The notes under the pieces: model-generated
Database searches by the model: none
What the model was told of the DNA's origin: nothing
What the model saw: the letters and a program-made list of their open reading frames with translations, nothing else
From: Rubellimicrobium sp.
GTDB lineage: Bacteria > Pseudomonadota > Alphaproteobacteria > Rhodobacterales > Rhodobacteraceae
Assembly (NCBI GenBank): GCA_019454835.1
Contig: JACFNP010000020.1
Coordinates: 1-54,229, forward strand
Direction of reading: 5' to 3'
DNA length: 54,229 nucleotides
Position numbers and translations under genes: made by a program
Shown: piece by piece, positions 35,527 to 47,451 of the stretch
How the letters are laid out: every line of letters begins with the position of its first letter
Numbering within the stretch: the first letter of the stretch is position 1

Positions 35527-36363
35527 ATGCCCGAGATGCCCGAGGTCGAAACCATCCGTCTGGGCCTCGTCCCGGTGATGGAGGGGCGTCGCATCGTCGC
35601 AGCCGACATCCGCCGCCCGGACCTGCGCTTTGCGCTGCCGCCGGACATGGCGGCGCGGCTGACCGGCGCGCGGGTGGCGCGGCTGGGGCGGCGCTCGAAA
35701 TACATCCTCGCCGGGCTGTCCACCGACGAGACGCTGCTCATGCATATGGGGATGTCGGGGCGGCTGCTGGTTTCCGGCGTCGACGGCCCGCGCGCCGCCC
35801 CCGGAAAACACGATCACGTCGTGCTTGATCTGGAGGGCGGCGCCCGCGTCACCTTTCACGATGCGCGCCGGTTCGGGATGATGGACCTCGTGCCGACGGC
35901 GGGCGTCGCGGCGCATCCGCTGCTGGCGAATCTGGGGCCGGAGCCGCTGGGGAATCACTTCAACGCCGGTTATCTGGCCGCGCGGCTGGCCGGGCGGCGC
36001 GTGCCGATGAAGTCCGCGCTGCTGGATCAGCGCATCGTCGCGGGCCTCGGCAACATCTATGTCTGCGAGGCGCTGCACCGCGCGCATGTCCACCCCGAAC
36101 GCGCGGCGGGGTCGCTGGACGCGGACGAGATCGCGGCCCTCGTCGCCGCGATCCATGACACGTTGCGCGCGGCGCTGGGGGCGGGCGGGTCCACCTTGCG
36201 CGACTATCGCGGCGCCAACGGCGAGCTGGGCTATTTCCAGCACGCCTTCCGCGTCTACGACCGCGCCGGGCAACCCTGTCCGAGCCCGGATTGCCCCGGC
36301 ACCATCGAAAGGCGGGTGCAGTCGGGCCGCTCGACCTGGTTCTGCCCGGTCTGCCAGAGGTGA
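35527..36363 (+). CDS. mutM: Formamidopyrimidine-DNA glycosylase
   Basis: 278 residues. Removes 8-oxoguanine and nicks the abasic site. The catalytic N-terminus [11 protein letters not shown] (Pro2, Glu3) differs from the classical MPELPEVET by one residue. RRSKYIL carries the conserved Lys, [22 protein letters not shown] the helix-two-turn-helix, and the C-terminal zinc finger has CPSPDCPG...[11 protein letters not shown] follows GGGGAAGGAAGGACC. Confidence 0.96.
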   Translation: MPEMPEVETIRLGLVPVMEGRRIVAADIRRPDLRFALPPDMAARLTGARVARLGRRSKYILAGLSTDETLLMHMGMSGRLLVSGVDGPRAAPGKHDHVVLDLEGGARVTFHDARRFGMMDLVPTAGVAAHPLLANLGPEPLGNHFNAGYLAARLAGRRVPMKSALLDQRIVAGLGNIYVCEALHRAHVHPERAAGSLDADEIAALVAAIHDTLRAALGAGGSTLRDYRGANGELGYFQHAFRVYDRAGQPCPSPDCPGTIERRVQSGRSTWFCPVCQR

Positions 36364-36385
36364 TGAAGGGCGCAGCGTCCCGCCC

Positions 36386-36423
36386 GTGGATTGCCGCGTC
36401 GCCTGCGGCTCCTCGCAATGACG
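36386..36423. repeat. Family A, copy 16 (right half, GGATTGC subtype)
   Basis: GTGGATTGCCGCGTCGCCTG and CTCCTCGCAATGACG: right arm of the same core subtype as copy 6; left arm missing. Located 22 bp after mutM. Confidence 0.75.
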
Positions 36424-36431
36424 GCAGTTCT

Positions 36432-36520
36432 CGTCATTGCGAGCCGAAAGGCGAAGCAACCTCGACCGCTCACATACAACATCGGGGTTGCTTCGTCGGC
36501 TGCGCCTCCTCGCAATGACG
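36432..36520. repeat. Family A inner palindrome, copy 17
   Basis: CGTCATTGCGAGCCGAAAGG...CTCCTCGCAATGACG. First of two nearly identical tandem copies with the same 8-bp spacer GCAGTTCT in front of each. Confidence 0.9.
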
Positions 36521-36528
36521 GCAGTTCT

Positions 36529-36617
36529 CGTCATTGCGAGCCGAAAGGCGAAGCAACCTCGACCGCTCGCGCACGACATCGGGGTTGCCGCGTCGCCTGC
36601 GGCTCCTCGCAATGACG
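36529..36617. repeat. Family A inner palindrome, copy 18
   Basis: Nearly identical to copy 17 in the left arm, but its right arm has GGGGTTGCCGCGTCGCC. It ends 46 bp before the rpsT promoter. Confidence 0.9.
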
Positions 36618-36663
36618 AGATAGGCCGTTCGTCGCTCTGCACGATGTGACGCTTTTTTCAGCT

Positions 36664-36691
36664 TTGCTTTTCCGCGCCCGTCGTCTATAGG
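36664..36691 (+). promoter_or_regulatory. Sigma-70 type promoter of rpsT
   Basis: TTGCTT, 16-bp spacer, TATAGG, giving a leader of about 100 nt before the S20 start. Confidence 0.65.
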
Positions 36692-36796
36692 CCGCCCCGA
36701 CATGCGTGTGGGCCCGCTTTGGCGATCATTGCGACCGGATTTATCCGGCGGCGGGTCTGACGTGCATCGACAGGATTTCAGGACCCGAGGACACCG

Positions 36797-37072
36797 ATGG
36801 CCAATTCCCTTCAATCCGCCAAGCGCGCCCGCCAGTCGGCCAAGCGCCAGGACATCAACAAGATGCGCAAGTCGCGCATCCGCACCTATCTGCGCCGCGT
36901 CGAGGAAGCGATCGCCTCGGGCGATCAGGACCGTGCCCGCGACGCGCTGCGCGATGCCCAGCCCGAACTGATGCGCGGCGTGACCCGTGGCCTGTTCCAC
37001 AAGAACACCGCCGCCCGCAAGATGTCGCGCCTTTCGGCGCGCGTGAAGGCGATGGGGGCGGTGGCGGCCTGA
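36797..37072 (+). CDS. rpsT: 30S ribosomal protein S20
   Basis: 91 residues, very basic: [35 protein letters not shown] and [19 protein letters not shown] are S20 signatures. GACCCGAGGACACCG precedes the ATG. It has its own promoter and terminator. Linkage of rpsT to dnaA is common in alphaproteobacteria. Confidence 0.97.
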   Translation: MANSLQSAKRARQSAKRQDINKMRKSRIRTYLRRVEEAIASGDQDRARDALRDAQPELMRGVTRGLFHKNTAARKMSRLSARVKAMGAVAA

Positions 37073-37096
37073 ACGACCGCCAACCGGCAGATTGAG

Positions 37097-37127
37097 GGGC
37101 GCGCCCGGACCGGGCGCGCCCTTTTTT
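37097..37127 (+). terminator. Rho-independent terminator of rpsT
   Basis: GGGCGCGCCCG / CGGGCGCGCCC, 11-bp perfect stem with a 3-nt loop, followed by TTTTTTATTTT. Confidence 0.95.
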
Positions 37128-37648
37128 ATTTTGGGCAGGCCCGCGCCTTGCGTTGCAGTGAGGAACGAATCCGGCCTGAACCTCACGGGGTCGTGTCAAG
37201 GCTCGTGCGCCGCGCCGGGGCGAATGGCCGGGCGGCCTCTGGCACGAGCGCCACAAGTGGTCGCGCAAGGGTGCCGGATTGCGCGGGCAGCCGGGATTCG
37301 CGGGGCCGATGACCGGTGCTGCGTCGCCTTGGCGGTTGAAGCCCGGCGGGCGGACTTGCTAGCTTCAGGGTGCCGATTCCATCCGTGACTCGTCGGGCGC
37401 AATCCCGACACCCCTCTTGGGGGAGGGGCGCGAGCGGACGGGTCGGCCTGCCCGCTGGCGTCCTGCGGCGGGTTCAGGGTCTGCGGGGATGCCGTCTGAC
37501 CGGGCGAACGAAAGGCGATGTTCCGGCCATGGCCGGAGCCGTTCCTGTCGGCACCCGGCTGCGTGTCTGCCGGGACCGTCGGTTGAACATGCCCGGTCGG
37601 GCAGCGCTGCCCCGGCCGGAACCGGCGGGGCCGGGGGTCGGGGGGAAC
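37128..37648 (+). other. Long gene-free leader region upstream of dnaA
   Basis: 521 bp with no credible gene. It holds the probable dnaA promoter (37336-37365), giving a leader of about 275 nt. I looked for clustered DnaA boxes (TTATCCACA-like) and an AT-rich unwinding segment and found neither, so oriC is not supported here. Confidence 0.6.
37336..37365 (+). promoter_or_regulatory. Probable dnaA promoter
   Basis: TTGAAG, 18-bp spacer, TAGCTT. The form resembles the dnaN promoter downstream (TTGAGC...TAGGCT). Confidence 0.5.
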
Positions 37649-39007
37649 ATGACAAGCGAAGCGTGGGGCACGGTCAGCGACGCATTGCGCGGGGCCATCG
37701 GGGCGAACAACTGGCGCTACTGGATCGCACCGCTGAGCTTTCGGGCGGTCGAGGGGCCGGTCCTCATGCTCGGGGCGCCCACGCATTTCATCGGCACCTA
37801 TGTCAGCCAGAACTTCGGCGACCAGATCATCCACCACATGACGCGGGCGGGCTGTCCGGTGCAGCGCATCGGCTTCGTGGTCGATTCCGGGGCCGCAGCG
37901 GCGCCGGCGGGCGCTGCCGGTGCGGTCGCAGGCAGCACCACGGCACAAGCCGGGCCGACCTGGATCGACGAGGACACCCGCCTCGACCCGCGCTTCACCT
38001 TTGAAACCTTCGTCGTCGGCAAGCCCAACGAGCTGGCCCATGCCGCCGCGCGCCGGGTGGCCGAGGGCGGCGAGGTCGCCTTCAACCCGCTGTTCCTCTA
38101 CGGCGGCGTGGGGCTGGGCAAGACCCACCTGATGCAGGCCATCGCCCATGAATTGCGCGCCCGCCAGCCGCAGTTGCGGGTGCTGTATCTGTCGGCGGAA
38201 CAGTTCATGTATCGCTTCGTCACCGCGATCCGCGAGCGGCGGATGATGGATTTCAAGCAGATCTTCCGCGCGGTCGATGTGCTCATGGTCGATGACGTGC
38301 AGTTCATCGCGGGCAAGGATTCCACGCAGGAGGAATTCTTCCACACGTTCAACGCGCTGGTCGATGCCGGGCGCCAGATCATCCTGACCGCCGACCGCGC
38401 GCCGAGCGAGATTCGCGATCTCGAGGAACGCATCCGCTCGCGGCTGCAGTCGGGGCTGGTGGTCGACGTGCACCCGACCGACTACGAATTGCGCCTCGGG
38501 GTGCTGCAGGCCAAGGCCGAAAGCTATGCCGTGCACTACCCCGAAACGGTGATCGCGCCGGGGGTGCTCGAATTTCTCGCGCATCGCATCTCGACCAACG
38601 TGCGGGTGCTGGAAGGGGCGCTGACGCGGCTGTTCGCCTTCGCCAGCCTCGTGCGCCGCGAGATCACGCTGGAGCTGACGCAGGACTGCCTTGCCGACAT
38701 GCTGCGCAGTCAGGATCGCAAGGTGTCCATCGAGGAAATCCAGCGCCGCGTGTCGGAACATTTCAACATCCGCCTTTCGGATCTGATCGGGCCGAAGCGG
38801 CTGCGTTCCTATGCGCGGCCGCGCCAGATCGCCATGTATCTTGCCAAGACGCTCACCAACCGCTCGCTGCCCGAAATCGGGCGCCGCTTCGGCGGGCGCG
38901 ACCATACCACGATCATGCACGGCGTGCGCCGGATCGAGGATCTGATGGTCAGCGACGGGCAGGTGGCCGACGACCTCGAACTGCTGCGCCGCGCGATCGA
39001 GGGCTGA
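37649..39007 (+). CDS. dnaA: Chromosomal replication initiator DnaA
   Basis: 452 residues. Domain I about 1-70, short Ala/Gly-rich domain II about 72-100, AAA+ domain III with Walker A GGVGLGKTHLMQAI and Walker B LMVDDVQFIAGK, and domain IV with the DnaA-box recognition sequence GGRDHTTIMHGVRRI. The start MTSEAWGTVSDALRG follows GGTCGGGGGGAAC and matches where homology begins; the frame is open for 93 more codons upstream without similarity. Confidence 0.97.
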   Translation: MTSEAWGTVSDALRGAIGANNWRYWIAPLSFRAVEGPVLMLGAPTHFIGTYVSQNFGDQIIHHMTRAGCPVQRIGFVVDSGAAAAPAGAAGAVAGSTTAQAGPTWIDEDTRLDPRFTFETFVVGKPNELAHAAARRVAEGGEVAFNPLFLYGGVGLGKTHLMQAIAHELRARQPQLRVLYLSAEQFMYRFVTAIRERRMMDFKQIFRAVDVLMVDDVQFIAGKDSTQEEFFHTFNALVDAGRQIILTADRAPSEIRDLEERIRSRLQSGLVVDVHPTDYELRLGVLQAKAESYAVHYPETVIAPGVLEFLAHRISTNVRVLEGALTRLFAFASLVRREITLELTQDCLADMLRSQDRKVSIEEIQRRVSEHFNIRLSDLIGPKRLRSYARPRQIAMYLAKTLTNRSLPEIGRRFGGRDHTTIMHGVRRIEDLMVSDGQVADDLELLRRAIEG

Positions 39008-39112
39008 GGGGGCCTGCCCCCGGCGCGGCTGCGCAGGGATATTGCCGGACAGAGGACGGGCCGCCCGCGCTTTTGCCCCGTCCGGCAGATGCCCCGACCG
39101 GCAAGGTTCCCC

Positions 39113-39140
39113 TTGAGCGCCCGCAGAAATCCTCTAGGCT
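39113..39140 (+). promoter_or_regulatory. Probable dnaN promoter
   Basis: TTGAGC, 16-bp spacer, TAGGCT, 40 bp before the dnaN start. Confidence 0.6.
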
Positions 39141-39180
39141 GCGCTTCCCGCAGGGGGGCCGGCACACCAGGGAGTGAGCG

Positions 39181-40299
39181 ATGAAATTCAGTATCGAACG
39201 TGGCGCGCTTCTCAAGGCCGTGGCCCAGGCGCAGTCGGTGGTCGAGCGGCGCAACACGATCCCCATTCTCGCCAACATCCTCATCGAGGCCGAGGGCGAT
39301 GCCGTGCGCCTGCGCGCCACCGATCTTGATATCGAGGTGATCGACAGCGCGCCCGCCATGGTCGAGCGCGCGGGCGCGACCACGGTGCCTGCGGTGCTGA
39401 TCAACGAAATCGTGCGCAAGCTGCCCGACGGCGCGCTGGTCCAGCTTGCCGCGCAGGCGGGCGAGGACCGACTGACCATTTCCGCCGGGCGGTCGAACTT
39501 CACGCTGGCCACGCTGCCGCGCGAGGATTTCCCGCTCATGGCCTCGCCCGAATACACGACGAATTTCACCGCAAGGGCGGGCGACCTGCGCCGCCTGTTC
39601 GAGAAGGCGCGCTTCGCGATCTCGACCGAGGAGACGCGCTATTACCTGAACGGCATCTACATGCACGTCACCCCCGGCGACGACGGCCAGGTGCTGCGCT
39701 GCGTGGCGACCGACGGGCACCGGCTGGCGCGGGTCGACATGGCCCTGCCTGCGGGCGCCCAGGGGATGCCCGGCGTCATCGTGCCGCGCAAGACCGTGGG
39801 CGAGCTGCGCAAGCTGCTCGAGGACGAGGACGCCGATATCGCCGTCTCGGTCAGCGAGACCAAGCTGCGCTTTGCCACCGCCAACATCACGCTGACATCG
39901 AAGGTGATCGACGGCACCTTCCCCGATTATACCCGCGTGATTCCCTCGGGAAACACGAAGAAGCTCGAGGTCGATGCCGCCGATTTCGCCCGCGCGGTGG
40001 ACCGCGTCGCCACGGTGTCGTCGGAACGCGCGCGTGCCGTGAAGCTGGTGCTCGACGAGGACCGGCTGGTCCTGTCGGTGAACGCCCCCGACGCGGGTGC
40101 CGCCGAGGAGGAACTGGCCGTGGCCTATGGCGACGAGCATCTCGAGATCGGCTTCAACGCCAAATACCTGTTCGAGATCGCCAGCCAGATCGACCGCGAG
40201 AATGCGGTGTTCCTGTTCAACACCCCCGCCGATCCGACGCTGGTGCGCGAGGGCAACGACCAGAGCGCGATCTATGTCGTGATGCCGATGCGGGTCTAG
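39181..40299 (+). CDS. dnaN: DNA polymerase III beta subunit (sliding clamp)
   Basis: 372 residues, the usual clamp length. MKFSIERGALLKAVAQAQSVVERRNTIPILANI, FAISTEETRYYLNGIYMHV, ATDGHRLARVDM and the C-terminal PADPTLVREG...IYVVMPMRV are diagnostic. ACACCAGGGAGTGAGCG precedes the ATG. Followed 22 bp later by recF. Confidence 0.98.
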   Translation: MKFSIERGALLKAVAQAQSVVERRNTIPILANILIEAEGDAVRLRATDLDIEVIDSAPAMVERAGATTVPAVLINEIVRKLPDGALVQLAAQAGEDRLTISAGRSNFTLATLPREDFPLMASPEYTTNFTARAGDLRRLFEKARFAISTEETRYYLNGIYMHVTPGDDGQVLRCVATDGHRLARVDMALPAGAQGMPGVIVPRKTVGELRKLLEDEDADIAVSVSETKLRFATANITLTSKVIDGTFPDYTRVIPSGNTKKLEVDAADFARAVDRVATVSSERARAVKLVLDEDRLVLSVNAPDAGAAEEELAVAYGDEHLEIGFNAKYLFEIASQIDRENAVFLFNTPADPTLVREGNDQSAIYVVMPMRV

Positions 40300-40321
40300 G
40301 CGCCCGCGCGGCGCATGGATC

Positions 40322-41416
40322 ATGGCGATCACGCATCTCGTCGTGGCGCAGTTCCGTTCGTGGCGGGCACTGCGCCTGCCGCTTGACGGGCGGCCCGTGG
40401 CGCTGAGCGGCGCGAACGGGGCCGGAAAGACCAACCTTCTCGAGGCGGTCTCGCTGCTGTCGCCGGGGCGCGGTCTGCGTGGCGCGGTTGCGGGCGATCT
40501 GGCACGCAAGGGCGGTGACGGCGGCTGGAAGATCGCCGCCGATTTCTTCGGCCACGAGATCGAGACCGGCGCGGCTGCGGGGCAGGGGCGCGAGGTCCGC
40601 ATCGACGGCAAGGCCGCACCGCAGGTGGCGCTCGCGCGGATCGCCGCGGTGCTGTGGCTGGTGCCCGCCATGGACCGGCTCTGGATCGAGGGCGCCGAGG
40701 GCCGCCGCCGGTTTCTGGACCGCGCCACCATGAGCCTGTTTCCCGATCACGCCGAGGTCGTGCTCGACCATGACCGCGCGATGCGCGAACGGAACCGCCT
40801 GCTGCGCGACATGGTGCGCGATGCGCATTGGTATGCGGCGCTCGAATCGCGCATGGCGGCGGCGGCGCAGCATATCACCGCCAACCGCCGCGCCGCGATT
40901 TCGGCGCTGATGGCGGCGCAGGCCGGGACGGCCTCGTCCTTTCCGGCTGCCGATCTGGAACTGGCCTGGCCCGAGGGCGCCCCGCCCGAGGGCGCCGCCG
41001 CACATGCGGCAGCGCTGGCCGAGGGCCGCCGCCGCGACATGGCCGCCGGGCGCACCCTGATCGGCCCGCACCGGGTCGATCTGTCGGCGGTCTGGGCCGA
41101 AAAGGCCATGCCCGCCGGTGCCTGTTCGACCGGGGAACAGAAGGCGCTGCTCATCTCGCTGATCCTCGCCAATGCCCGCGCCATCGCTGACGCCTCGGGC
41201 ACCCTGCCGGTGCTGCTGCTCGACGAGGTGGCGGCCCATCTGGACGAAGGGCGGCGGGTGGCGCTTTATGACGAAATCTGCGCCACGGGGGCGCAGGCAT
41301 TCATGACCGGCACCGATGACGCGCTGTTTGCGGGCCTGCGCCTGCGGGCGCAGCGCCTTGCGGTCGCCGAAACGGCAGGGGAATCCGTCGTGACAGAAAT
41401 CGTGGGCCGGGCATGA
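40322..41416 (+). CDS. recF: DNA replication/repair protein RecF
   Basis: 364 residues, an SMC-like ATPase loading RecA at gaps. Walker A SGANGAGKTNLLEAVSLLSPGRGLR, Walker B LLLDEVAAHLDEGRR and the signature region STGEQKALLISLILA are present. ATG follows GCGCGGCGCATGGATC. Position after dnaN is conserved. The stop overlaps the next gene by ATGA. Confidence 0.95.
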   Translation: MAITHLVVAQFRSWRALRLPLDGRPVALSGANGAGKTNLLEAVSLLSPGRGLRGAVAGDLARKGGDGGWKIAADFFGHEIETGAAAGQGREVRIDGKAAPQVALARIAAVLWLVPAMDRLWIEGAEGRRRFLDRATMSLFPDHAEVVLDHDRAMRERNRLLRDMVRDAHWYAALESRMAAAAQHITANRRAAISALMAAQAGTASSFPAADLELAWPEGAPPEGAAAHAAALAEGRRRDMAAGRTLIGPHRVDLSAVWAEKAMPAGACSTGEQKALLISLILANARAIADASGTLPVLLLDEVAAHLDEGRRVALYDEICATGAQAFMTGTDDALFAGLRLRAQRLAVAETAGESVVTEIVGRA

Positions 41417-42033
41417 GCATCACCTTCGGCGAGATCGCCCTTTACGCGCTGGCGATGGTCGGTCTCTGGGCCGTGCCGGGGCCGGTCTGGGTGGCGCTCA
41501 TCGCGCGGTCGATGGCGGGCGGGTTCGCCGCGTCCTGGCCGCTGGCCGTGGGCGTTGCGCTGGGCGATCTGGTCTGGCCGATGATGGCGGTGCTCGGCCT
41601 TGGCTGGGTGGTGGGCGTCTATGGCGGCTTTCTCGACGTGCTGCGCTGGGTGGCCGCCGCGATCTTTCTGGTCATGGGGGTGGTCCTGCTGCTGAAGCCC
41701 GGCAAGCTGCCCGGCGCCGACAGTCGGCTGGCGCGGCCCGGCGCGCTGGCCGGGTTCACCGTCGGACTGGCGGCGGTGATCGGCAATCCCAAGGCGGTGC
41801 TGTTCTACATGGGCGCGCTGCCGGGGTTCTTCCGGCTCGAGGCGCTGGGGCGGGTGGATATCCTCGTCATCGGCCTGACCTCGGCGCTGATCCCGATGGC
41901 GGGCAATCTGGCGCTGGCGCTGTTTCTGGACCGCGCGCGCCGCCTGCTGTCCAGCCCGGCGGCGATGCGGCGGCTGAATGTCGGTGCGGGGGCGCTGCTT
42001 GTCCTTGTGGCGGCGGCGATTCCCTTTCTTTGA
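41413..42033 (+). CDS. LysE family translocator
   Basis: 206 residues with about six membrane helices. GLWAVPGPVWVALIARSMAGGF (PGP motif), GVALGDLVWPMMAVLGLG, GFTVGLAAVIGNPKAVLFYMGALPGFF (NPK motif) are typical of the LysE/RhtB amino-acid exporter superfamily. Substrate unknown. Start overlaps the recF stop by 4 bp, so it is co-expressed with recF, an odd functional partner. Confidence 0.92.
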   Translation: MSITFGEIALYALAMVGLWAVPGPVWVALIARSMAGGFAASWPLAVGVALGDLVWPMMAVLGLGWVVGVYGGFLDVLRWVAAAIFLVMGVVLLLKPGKLPGADSRLARPGALAGFTVGLAAVIGNPKAVLFYMGALPGFFRLEALGRVDILVIGLTSALIPMAGNLALALFLDRARRLLSSPAAMRRLNVGAGALLVLVAAAIPFL

Positions 42034-42094
42034 AACGGAAAATCCCGCGAAACCCTGGCCCTGCCCGTGACATCCCCCCCCGGCCCCGGTATGA

Positions 42095-44575
<2,481 letters not shown>

Positions 44576-44585
44576 AGGGGGCGCC

Positions 44586-45191
44586 ATGCAACCCGCAAGC
44601 CATGCCTTCATCGGCATCGACCTGCAGAACGACTTCTGCCCCGGCGGCCTGCTCGCCGTGGCGGGCGGGGACGAGATCATCCCCGACATCAACGCGCTGA
44701 TGGCGGATTTCGCCACCGTGGTGCTGACCCAGGACTGGCACCCGGCGGGTCATTCGTCCTTCGCCTCGTCCCATCCCGGCGCGGCGGCGTTTTCGACCGT
44801 GCAGATGCCCTACGGGCCGCAGACCCTGTGGCCCGACCATTGCGTGCAGGGCACCGAGGGCGCGGCCTTTCGGCCCGACCTGCGCAGCGATCCGGCGGCG
44901 CTCATCATCCGCAAGGGGATGAACCCGGCCATCGACAGCTATTCGGCGTTCTTTGAAAACGACCACGCGACCGTCACCGGCCTTGACGGTTTCCTGCGCG
45001 CGCGCGGCGTGGACCGGATCACGCTGGCGGGTCTCGCCACCGATTACTGCGTGGCCTATTCGGCGTTGGATGCGGCACGGCTGGGCTACCGCGTCACCGT
45101 GCGCAGCGACCTGAGCCGCGCCATCGACCTTGACGGCTCGCTTGCCGCGATGATGGCCGCGATGCGCGCGGCGGGCGTCACCATCGTCTGA
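44586..45191 (+). CDS. pncA: Nicotinamidase
   Basis: 201 residues. Hydrolyses nicotinamide to nicotinate. The catalytic triad is visible: Asp12 ([12 protein letters not shown]), Lys in [16 protein letters not shown] and Cys in [15 protein letters not shown]. Metal-site residues appear in [13 protein letters not shown]. Only 10 bp after gyrB, with GAAGGGGGCGCC as ribosome-binding site; followed 11 bp later by pncB. The two make the NAD salvage route nicotinamide to nicotinate to NaMN. Confidence 0.95.
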   Translation: MQPASHAFIGIDLQNDFCPGGLLAVAGGDEIIPDINALMADFATVVLTQDWHPAGHSSFASSHPGAAAFSTVQMPYGPQTLWPDHCVQGTEGAAFRPDLRSDPAALIIRKGMNPAIDSYSAFFENDHATVTGLDGFLRARGVDRITLAGLATDYCVAYSALDAARLGYRVTVRSDLSRAIDLDGSLAAMMAAMRAAGVTIV

Positions 45192-45202
45192 GGAGGGCCG
45201 CC

Positions 45203-46495
45203 ATGGTCGAGATCGCCACCCGTGTCTGGAACCACAAGTGGAAGATCGACCCGATCATCCGTTCGCTGCTGGATACCGATTTCTACAAGCTGTTGATGTG
45301 CCAGTCGGTGCGCCGCACGCATCCCGATACAAGCGTGACCTTCAGTCTCATCAACCGGGCGCCGCAGGTCCGGCTGGCCGACATCATCGACGAGGGCGAA
45401 CTGCGCGAACAGCTCGACCATGTGCGCACCCTGTCGCTGACCCGCGGCGAAAGCACCTGGCTGCGCGGCAACACCTTCTACGGCAAGCGGCAGATGTTCA
45501 GCCCCGAATTCATGGAGTGGTTCGAGGCCCTGCGCCTGCCGCCCTATCACCTTGAACGCCGCGACGGGCAGTTCGAGCTGACGTTTGAAGGCGCCTGGCC
45601 CGAGGTGATGATGTGGGAAATCCCCGCGCTGGCGATCATCATGGAGCTGCGGGGCAGGGCGGTGCTGCGCGAGCTGGGCAAGTTCGAGCTCGAGGTGCTT
45701 TACGCCCGCGCCATGGCGCGGCTGTGGGAAAAGGTCGAACGGCTGCGCGAGGTGCCCGACCTGACCCTGTCCGATTTCGGCACGAGGCGTCGGCACGGCT
45801 TTCTGTGGCAGGACTGGTGCGTTCAGGCGATGCTCGAAGGGCTGGGGGATCGTTTCGTCGGCACATCGAACTGCCTGATCGCCAAGAACCGCGACCTGGA
45901 AGCCATCGGCACCAACGCGCACGAACTGCCGATGGTCGAGGCGGCGCTGGCGCGCGATGACGACGAACTGCGGCAGGCGCCCTACCGCATCCTTGCCGAA
46001 TGGCAGGAGGAACACGACGGCAACCTGCTCATCATCCTGCCCGACACGTTCACGACCCGCTCGTTTCTGGACAGCGCCCCCGACTGGCTGGCGCGCTGGA
46101 CCGGCGCACGGATCGATTCGGGCGACCCGGTCGCCGAGGCCGAGCGCGTCATCGCCTGGTGGCAAGCCCATGGCGAGGATCCGGCGAAGAAGCTGGTGAT
46201 CTTTTCCGACGGGCTGGACGTGGACCGGATGATCGAGCTGCACCGGACATTCGCGGACCGGGTGAAGGTGTCCTTCGGCTGGGGCACGAAGCTGACCAAC
46301 GACTTCAACGGCCTGGTGCCCGGCGACCGGCTGGCGCCGTTCTCGCTGGTCTGCAAGGCGGTCGCCGCCGAAGGCCGCCCGACGGTCAAGCTGTCCGACA
46401 ACCCGGCCAAAGCCACCGGCCCGGCAGATGAAATCGCCCGCTACAAGCGGGTGTTCGGCGTGGGCGACCAGACGGCCCGCCCGGTGGAGGTGTGA
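45203..46495 (+). CDS. pncB: Nicotinate phosphoribosyltransferase
   Basis: 430 residues. Makes nicotinate mononucleotide from nicotinate and [20 protein letters not shown] at the start, [13 protein letters not shown] and [14 protein letters not shown], which holds the autophosphorylated His of the family, and [32 protein letters not shown] and [22 protein letters not shown] precedes the ATG. The stop overlaps the next gene region. Confidence 0.95.
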   Translation: MVEIATRVWNHKWKIDPIIRSLLDTDFYKLLMCQSVRRTHPDTSVTFSLINRAPQVRLADIIDEGELREQLDHVRTLSLTRGESTWLRGNTFYGKRQMFSPEFMEWFEALRLPPYHLERRDGQFELTFEGAWPEVMMWEIPALAIIMELRGRAVLRELGKFELEVLYARAMARLWEKVERLREVPDLTLSDFGTRRRHGFLWQDWCVQAMLEGLGDRFVGTSNCLIAKNRDLEAIGTNAHELPMVEAALARDDDELRQAPYRILAEWQEEHDGNLLIILPDTFTTRSFLDSAPDWLARWTGARIDSGDPVAEAERVIAWWQAHGEDPAKKLVIFSDGLDVDRMIELHRTFADRVKVSFGWGTKLTNDFNGLVPGDRLAPFSLVCKAVAAEGRPTVKLSDNPAKATGPADEIARYKRVFGVGDQTARPVEV

Positions 46496-46497
46496 CG

Positions 46498-47451
46498 ATG
46501 AACCCGCTGATCCTTGATACCGATGGCGGCGTGGACGACGCGCAGGCGCTGTTCATGCTGATCGCCGGGGGACGGGTGCCGGTGGCGGTGACGACGGTGT
46601 TCGGCAATGTCACGCTGGGTGACGCAACGGCGAACATGGTGGCGCTGCTCGATCTGGCGGGTGTCGACGTGTCGGTCCATGCGGGCGCGTCGCGGCCCCT
46701 GAACGGCGCGGTGATCGACGCGCGCCATGTCCACGGCGAGGCCGGGCTGGGCCGCGCCGCGCGCCCCGCGACGACGCGCAAGGCGGCGGGCCATGACGGG
46801 GCCTTGTTCCTGCGCGACACGTTGCGCGCGGCTGCGGACGCGGGGCGCAAGGTCGATCTGCTGATGATCGGGCCTTTCACCAACCTCGCGCTGGCCTTGC
46901 GGCTGGCCCCCGGCATCGTCGCGGGCATCGGGCAGTTGACGATCATGGGCGGCACGCTTTACGGGCGCGGCAACACCACGCCCGCCGCCGAGTTCAACGT
47001 CTATGCCGACCCCGAGGCCGCGCAGATCGTGTTCACCTGCGGCGCCGACATCCTGATCGCGCCCTGGGAGGCCTGCCTGGCCCATGCGATGGACGGCGCC
47101 CGGATGGAGGCCCTGTTCGCGGACCTGCCCGCGACGCCCTACACCACGCTTTGCCACGACCTCGCCCGCCACGCGCGCGAGACCGCCGAAGGCTTTGGCC
47201 GTGGCGACAGCTTCGCCTTCGTCGATCCGCTGGCGGCGGCGGCGGTGGTGGCGCCCGATGTGGTGACGGGGGTGGTGACGGCCTCGGTCGATGTCGCGCT
47301 GGCGCCGGGGATCACGCGCGGCATGATGGTGGTCGATCCTTCGGGGCGGCTGGGTACGCCACGGGTGCGCCTCATCGAGACGGCGGACCTCGACGGGCTG
47401 GTCGCCTGCTATGCCGCCTCGATCACGCCGCCGGGGCGGCGCCGGGCATGA
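46498..47451 (+). CDS. Inosine-uridine preferring nucleoside hydrolase family protein
   Basis: 317 residues. DTDGGVDDAQALFML is the calcium-binding DTDxGxDDA motif; GPFTNLALALRL, TIMGGTLYGRGNTTPAAEFNVYADPEAAQIV (with the active-site Asn region) and DPLAAAAVVAPDVV follow. Cleaves the N-glycosidic bond of ribonucleosides, perhaps nicotinamide riboside given its neighbours (inference). ATG is preferred over a GTG 6 nt upstream because GGTGGAGG is better spaced. Confidence 0.92.
   Translation: MNPLILDTDGGVDDAQALFMLIAGGRVPVAVTTVFGNVTLGDATANMVALLDLAGVDVSVHAGASRPLNGAVIDARHVHGEAGLGRAARPATTRKAAGHDGALFLRDTLRAAADAGRKVDLLMIGPFTNLALALRLAPGIVAGIGQLTIMGGTLYGRGNTTPAAEFNVYADPEAAQIVFTCGADILIAPWEACLAHAMDGARMEALFADLPATPYTTLCHDLARHARETAEGFGRGDSFAFVDPLAAAAVVAPDVVTGVVTASVDVALAPGITRGMMVVDPSGRLGTPRVRLIETADLDGLVACYAASITPPGRRRA

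Noticed and set aside
37128..37648. oriC next to dnaA
   Set aside because: No DnaA-box cluster or AT-rich segment was found; only one weak TTATCCGGC lies upstream, near 36730.
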